From: Methylocystaceae bacterium
GTDB lineage: Bacteria > Pseudomonadota > Alphaproteobacteria > Rhizobiales > Beijerinckiaceae
NCBI GenBank assembly: GCA_003105285.1
Contig: PQAN01000210.1
Coordinates: 1-6,084, forward strand
Direction: 5' to 3'
Length of the DNA: 6,084 bases
In this document: positions 5,075 to 6,084 of the stretch, piece by piece
How the letters are laid out: each line of letters opens with the position of its first letter
Position numbering within the stretch: the stretch's first letter is position 1
The notes under the pieces: model-generated
What the model saw: the letters and a program-made list of their open reading frames with translations, nothing else
What the model was told of the DNA's origin: nothing
The model's database searches: none
Translations under genes and position numbers: made by a program

Positions 5075-6084
5075 GCGGGCAGCGTCTCGTCATCGAACGT
5101 CTCGGCCATCGCGGCGAGGGCGTCGCCCGCACGCAGAGCGGCCTCGTCTTCGTGCCCTTCGCGCTGCCCGGCGAGACCGTGCTGGCCGAGACGAACGGCG
5201 AGCGCGCGCGCCTCGTCGAGATCGTCACGCCGTCGCCTGCGCGCATCCAACCCTTTTGTCCGCATTACGGAAGCTGCGGCGGCTGCGCCGTGCAGACGCT
5301 CGCGCCCGATCCCTATGCGCGATGGAAGCGCGGCCTCGTCGAGACGGCGCTGCGCAACGCCGGCCTCGAGATGGAGGTCTCGGGCCTCGTCGACGCGCAT
5401 GGCGCGGGACGCCGCCGCGTGACCTTTCACGCGCGCATGGAAAAGGGACACGCCCGCCTCGGCTTCATGCAGGCGCGCTCGCATGATCTCATGGAAATCG
5501 ACGCCTGCCCTCTGCTGGAGCCGGGCCTCGACCGGGCGCTCCCCGTCGCGAGGGCGCTGGCCGGGGCGCTCGCGTCGCGAGGGAAACCGCTCGACGTCGT
5601 CGTGACGAATACGCTGAACGGGCTCGATGTCGATATTCGCGGCGCCGGCGCCTTCGAAGAAGGCGAAACGCGCACTCTGATCGAGTTCGCCGAAACGCTC
5701 GACCTCGCCCGCCTCGCCAATCACGGCCGCCTCGTCGCACTGCGCCGCCCGCCCGCCATAACGATCGGCGACACGCCGGTCGTTCCGCCGCCGGGCGGCT
5801 TTCTCCAGGCGACGAGCGCCGGCGAGCTGGCGATCGCCGCGCTCGTCGAAAGCCTGGTTCCGCCGGGCGCCGCGCGCGTCGCCGATCTCTTCTGCGGCGT
5901 TGGCGCCTTTGCGCTGCGCCTCGCCGCCCGGGCCCGCGTGCTCGCCGTGGATGGCGACGGCGCCGCCGTCGATGCGCTGATTCGCGCCGCCCGCGAAAGC
6001 CGATCGCTGAAACCCATCGAAGCGGAAACGCGCGACTTGTTCCGCCGCCCTCTCCTGCCGGACGAACTCGCTCCTTTCGATGCG
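5071..6084 (+). CDS. TRAM-domain, Fe-S RNA m5U methyltransferase (RlmD/TrmA family, COG2265), 3'-partial
   Basis: The first 338 residues are present and the frame is open at the right edge. An N-terminal TRAM-like RNA-binding region (about 1-55, RLGHRGEGVAR...VFVPFALPGETV) is followed by four cysteines, Cys63, Cys69, Cys72 (CPHYGSCGGC) and Cys146 (DACPLL), which match the C-X5-C-X2-C...C iron-sulfur ligands of RlmD. FLQATSAGE (244-252) corresponds to the F-x-Q-x-N region before the SAM fold, and DLFCGVGAFAL (272-282) is SAM motif I. Members transfer a methyl group from SAM to C5 of uridine in rRNA or tRNA. The catalytic Cys in the DPPR-type motif and the general-base Glu should lie beyond the window. 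The family cannot be resolved between RlmC, RlmD or TrmA targets from this part. The ATG overlaps the tlyA stop (ATGA). Confidence 0.9.
   Translation, partial: MSGQRLVIERLGHRGEGVARTQSGLVFVPFALPGETVLAETNGERARLVEIVTPSPARIQPFCPHYGSCGGCAVQTLAPDPYARWKRGLVETALRNAGLEMEVSGLVDAHGAGRRRVTFHARMEKGHARLGFMQARSHDLMEIDACPLLEPGLDRALPVARALAGALASRGKPLDVVVTNTLNGLDVDIRGAGAFEEGETRTLIEFAETLDLARLANHGRLVALRRPPAITIGDTPVVPPPGGFLQATSAGELAIAALVESLVPPGAARVADLFCGVGAFALRLAARARVLAVDGDGAAVDALIRAARESRSLKPIEAETRDLFRRPLLPDELAPFDA

Noticed and set aside
4549..5724. 391-codon minus-strand ORF antisense to tlyA and the COG2265 gene
   Set aside because: It is the longest open frame in the window, but it spans the junction of two well-supported plus-strand genes and has shadow-like Arg/Ala composition.

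Overview
The window looks like a chromosomal segment of a GC-rich alphaproteobacterium. Third codon positions are strongly G/C, the dispersed palindromic element at 564-636 is of a type I associate with Rhizobiales/Hyphomicrobiales genomes, and the tlyA to COG2265 RNA methyltransferase pair is a familiar alphaproteobacterial arrangement. A methanotroph-like relative (Methylosinus/Methylocystis) is possible, but that is only an impression from style and no diagnostic gene is present.

Layout: (1) 1-516 (+) holds a short FkbM-like methyltransferase fragment preceded by a perfect 8-bp stem-loop. The protein stops where the family normally continues into its second half, so it is probably a remnant. 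(2) 517-799 is non-coding, with an imperfect inverted repeat at 564-636 and a weak sigma70-like promoter. (3) 800-2382 (+) is a two-gene ABC-2 exporter operon (ATPase then permease, 4-bp ATGA overlap) of unknown substrate. Its ATPase has Glu where the Q-loop Gln is expected. (4) 2423-3063 (-) is a type VII HEPN/MNT toxin-antitoxin pair. The MNT gene comes first and the HEPN start overlaps its stop by one base. The HEPN protein lacks the Arg of the usual R-X4-H-X-Y motif, and the MNT gene may be transcribed as a leaderless mRNA. (5) 3176-4117 (-) is a TIGR00266/AIM24-family protein with an unusual Gly/Ser/Asp tail. (6) 4118-4339 is a divergent intergenic region. (7) 4340-6084 (+) is tlyA (rRNA 2'-O-methyltransferase) overlapping by 4 bp an iron-sulfur, TRAM-domain RNA m5U methyltransferase that runs off the right edge.

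Three units look functionally coherent: the exporter operon, the toxin-antitoxin operon, and the RNA-modification operon. Nothing in the sequence links them into one pathway. I do not see convincing evidence for a wholly new system. The most informative anomalies are the degenerate HEPN motif, the truncated FkbM gene next to the repeat, and the altered Q-loop. No tRNA, rRNA, CRISPR array, transposase or convincing intrinsic terminator was seen.
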